Source of the DNA: Sphingomonas faeni
GTDB taxonomy: Bacteria > Pseudomonadota > Alphaproteobacteria > Sphingomonadales > Sphingomonadaceae
Direction: 5' to 3'
Length of the DNA: 64,000 bases
Assembly (NCBI RefSeq): GCF_024273235.1
Contig: NZ_JANBVH010000002.1
Location: 62,001-126,000, forward strand
In this document: positions 62,030-64,000 of the stretch, one piece after another
How positions within the stretch are numbered: position 1 is the stretch's first letter
Layout: every line of letters begins with the position of its first letter
Made by a program: the position numbers and the translations under genes
Notes under the pieces: model-generated
What the model was told of the DNA's origin: nothing
Databases searched by the model: none
Seen by the model: only the letters and a program-made list of their open reading frames with translations

Positions 62030-62776
62030 ATGGAGTATGTGTTTGATTTCATGCGGTTGCTGACGGGCGACCGCGCAGGCGCCACGCGTCGCGGTGGATC
62101 GGCCCGCCGCCCCGCGCCCGGGGTCCTGCTGCAGCTCCGCCTGGTGTTCTACGGCGTACTGATCGGGTTGATGATGCCGGTGATACGCCAGATCGACTGG
62201 TCGGCACTGGCGCCGCCCGGCCTGAAGATCGAGTGGCCGACCGGATTCGGCATCCAATGGCCCGCCGGACGGCTGCGCGTGCCCGGCGGCTGGGGGCGAC
62301 CCACGGACGCCGCCCCACCGGTAGCGCCGACAGCTGCTGCCCCGGTCGCAGCAGCGGCAGCCTCGGCTGCTGCCGCTGCTGCGTCGGCCTTGGCGGGTGG
62401 CAAGCCGGTATCGGCGCGTTTCACGATCTGCGGCCATGCCAAGCGAATCGACTGCATGGTCGATGGCGACACGTTCTGGATGGCGGGCACCAAGATCCGG
62501 ATCGCCGACATCGACACGCCCGAGACTCACCCGCCGCGCTGTGCCGCTGAAGCGCGCGCCGGCAAGGCCGCGACGCTGAAAATGCAGGCGCTGCTGAACG
62601 CCGGTCCGTTCACGCTGGTCCCGATCAAGCGCGACGTCGACCGCTATGGACGGAAATTGCGGATCGTCGAGCGCAACGGGGAGTCGCTTGGCGGACTGCT
62701 CGTGCAGGCCGGCCTCGCGCGCCGCTATGGCGGCGGCAAGCGCGCCGGCTGGTGTGGCTGGCGCAAGTCGGGCTGA
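62030..62776 (+). CDS. Membrane-anchored staphylococcal-nuclease-like protein
   Basis: 248 aa. One membrane helix near residues 33-52 (VLLQLRLVFYGVLIGLMMPV), then a Trp/Pro-rich stretch, a long Ala-rich linker (about 95-122), and an SNase-fold domain (about 128-246). The active-site pattern is kept: DGDTFWMAGTKIRIADIDTPET (split as DGDTFW and RIADIDTPE), and DRYGRKLRIV with the catalytic Arg. A calcium-dependent nuclease that probably acts outside the cytoplasm. SNase proteins here are usually shorter, and the anchor plus Ala linker is the unusual part. Start ATG 62030 just after the GC-rich run. Confidence 0.82.
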   Translation: MEYVFDFMRLLTGDRAGATRRGGSARRPAPGVLLQLRLVFYGVLIGLMMPVIRQIDWSALAPPGLKIEWPTGFGIQWPAGRLRVPGGWGRPTDAAPPVAPTAAAPVAAAAASAAAAAASALAGGKPVSARFTICGHAKRIDCMVDGDTFWMAGTKIRIADIDTPETHPPRCAAEARAGKAATLKMQALLNAGPFTLVPIKRDVDRYGRKLRIVERNGESLGGLLVQAGLARRYGGGKRAGWCGWRKSG

Positions 62777-62823
62777 TCCCGGCAGGGTCATCCTGACCAT
62801 TCACCAGCCGTCGCTGCGGATCG

Positions 62824-64000
62824 CTATCCCTCGATGATCGTCCGGATCTGCGTCGCGAGGGCCTCCATCGCGAACGGCTTGGTGACCATCGACATGCCCG
62901 GCTCCAGGAAGCCCGCCGCGAGCGCCGCGTTTTCCGCGTAGCCGGTCATGAACAGCACGCGGAGCCCCGGTCGCATCGCGCGACCGGCGTCGGCGACCTG
63001 GCGACCGTTGAGGCCGGGCAGGCCAATGTCGGTGACGAGCAGGTCGATCCGCTCCATCGTCCGTAGCCGTTCGAGACCGGTCGGGCCGTCATGCGCCTCG
63101 ACCGCCTGATAGCCGAGTTCGCCCAGCACCTCGACGATCAGCGACCGGACGACGGCATCGTCCTCGACCACCAGCACGATCTCGCCAGCATCGGTGACGT
63201 GGTCCTGCGTCAGTCCGGGAAGCGGCTCGTCCTGCTCCGCCTCGCCGTAATGGCGGGGAAGGTACAGCTTGACCGTCGTGCCCTGGCCGACTTCGCTGTA
63301 GATCTTCGCATAGCCCTCCGACTGGCGGGCGAAACCGTAGATCATCGACAGGCCAAGCCCGGTGCCCTGGCCGATCGGCTTGGTGGTGAAGAACGGCTCG
63401 AACGCCTTCGATATGGTGTCCGCGGACATGCCGGTGCCGGTGTCCGAGACGCAGATGCAGACATAATGGCCGGGCCGCACGTCGCGCTGGCTGGCGGCAA
63501 AGTGATCGTCGAGATGCGCGTTGCAGGTCTCGATCGTCAGCTTGCCACCGTGCGGCATCGCGTCGCGCGCGTTGATGACGAGATTGAGCAACGAGTTTTC
63601 GAGCTGGTTCGGATCGCACAGCGTCGTCCACAGGCCGGCGCCGAGCACCATCTCGAACTCTATCCGTTCGCCGATCGTGCGGCGGAGCAGATCCTCCAGC
63701 GATGCGACCAGCGGGTTGGCCTTCACCGGCCGCGGATCGAGCGGCTGGCGGCGCGAGAAGGCGAGCAGGCGGTGGGTGAGCGAGGCGGCGCGGTTGGCGG
63801 CGGTGGTGGCGCCGGTGATGAAGCGATCGAGTTCGCCGACGCGGCCCTGTGCGACGCGGCGCTGGACGATCTCGAGGCTGCCGGTGATGCCTTGCAGCAG
63901 ATTGTTGAAATCGTGCGCGATGCCGCCTGTGAGCTGGCCGACCGCCTCCATCTTCTGCGCCTGGCGGAGCGCTTCCTGCGCCTCGACCAGTTCCTGCGTG
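62824..64000 (-). CDS. Hybrid sensor histidine kinase (C-terminal part)
   Basis: The frame is open to the right edge, so the N-terminus (probably PAS or other sensor plus coiled coil, QELVEAQEALRQAQKM) lies outside. The visible part has HisKA with GGIAHDFNNLLQGI (phosphorylated His), HATPase_c with NLVINARDAMPHGG, GTGMSADTISKAFEPFFTTK and GQGTGLGLSMIYGF, then a receiver domain (about the last 120 aa) with EDDAVVRSL and the acceptor Asp in LLVTDIGLPGLNG. Such HisKA-HATPase-REC proteins often feed a general stress or phosphorelay pathway in Sphingomonads. Signal unknown. Confidence 0.93.
   Translation of the reverse strand, partial: TQELVEAQEALRQAQKMEAVGQLTGGIAHDFNNLLQGITGSLEIVQRRVAQGRVGELDRFITGATTAANRAASLTHRLLAFSRRQPLDPRPVKANPLVASLEDLLRRTIGERIEFEMVLGAGLWTTLCDPNQLENSLLNLVINARDAMPHGGKLTIETCNAHLDDHFAASQRDVRPGHYVCICVSDTGTGMSADTISKAFEPFFTTKPIGQGTGLGLSMIYGFARQSEGYAKIYSEVGQGTTVKLYLPRHYGEAEQDEPLPGLTQDHVTDAGEIVLVVEDDAVVRSLIVEVLGELGYQAVEAHDGPTGLERLRTMERIDLLVTDIGLPGLNGRQVADAGRAMRPGLRVLFMTGYAENAALAAGFLEPGMSMVTKPFAMEALATQIRTIIEG

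Noticed and set aside
61634-62800. Minus-strand open frame across the region upstream of and within the nuclease gene
   Set aside because: No domain, low-complexity Arg/Ala content, and it runs antisense to a clear nuclease domain and over a terminator.

Overview
The window looks like chromosomal DNA of a Sphingomonas-type alphaproteobacterium. This is inferred from the high GC content, a large TonB-dependent receptor feeding a periplasmic glycosidase operon, a TorF-type porin, an OpgGH pair, NodT-type efflux and abundant palindromic intergenic repeats. I could run no database search, so genus is an inference. No rRNA, tRNA, CRISPR array, transposase or phage gene was seen.

Layout. (1) 1-2406, minus strand: an amino-sugar control block with CutC, a GntR/UTRA repressor and a SIS-domain glucosamine-6-phosphate deaminase-like enzyme that runs off the left edge. 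(2) 2407-23704, plus strand: a divergent control region, a TonB-dependent receptor, a strong hairpin, then eight exported glycosidases (GH2, GH20, two GH2 beta-mannosidases, GH3, GH125, GH92, GH29). Every junction between the eight overlaps by 1 or 4 nt. Their combined linkage set matches a complex, plant-type N-glycan: fucose, galactose, GlcNAc, alpha- and beta-mannose and probably xylose. The neighbouring deaminase and regulator would handle the released GlcNAc. This resembles the N-glycan (nix) cluster known from Xanthomonas and is the most coherent system in the window. (3) 23911-25305: a stand-alone FAD/NAD(P) protein. (4) 25486-34505: a TorF porin, an unnamed 27-aa membrane peptide, and kdpF-A-B-C-D-E for high-affinity potassium uptake and its sensor. 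(5) 34838-38484: a small membrane protein, then OpgG/D and OpgH for osmoregulated periplasmic glucans. Potassium uptake and glucan synthesis are both osmotic functions.

(6) 38625-45528, minus strand: a MarR-controlled efflux operon (FUSC, DUF1656, HlyD, NodT, DHA2 MFS) with a clear MarR-type operator. (7) 45741-50278, minus strand: a dTMP kinase-like protein, then VirJ-like hydrolase, DUF2147 and MprF, which suggests a lysyl-phosphatidylglycerol make/break module. (8) 50502-58563: chorismate mutase, polyprenyl diphosphate synthase, a polysaccharide flippase, DNA polymerase I, a 2-oxoglutarate oxygenase and a lipoprotein. (9) 58692-64000: a Bcr/CflA-type MFS, a very acidic protein, a small membrane protein, an outer-membrane barrel protein, a membrane-anchored nuclease and the 3' part of a hybrid histidine kinase.

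From 23.7 to 58.1 kb nearly every longer intergenic gap holds one or two composite palindromic repeats, which I group into six families, R1 to R6. Some lie at gene starts or inside operons (kdpB/kdpC, the NodT gene, the flippase gene) and are associated with relics of neighbouring coding sequence. None lies in the glycan operon.
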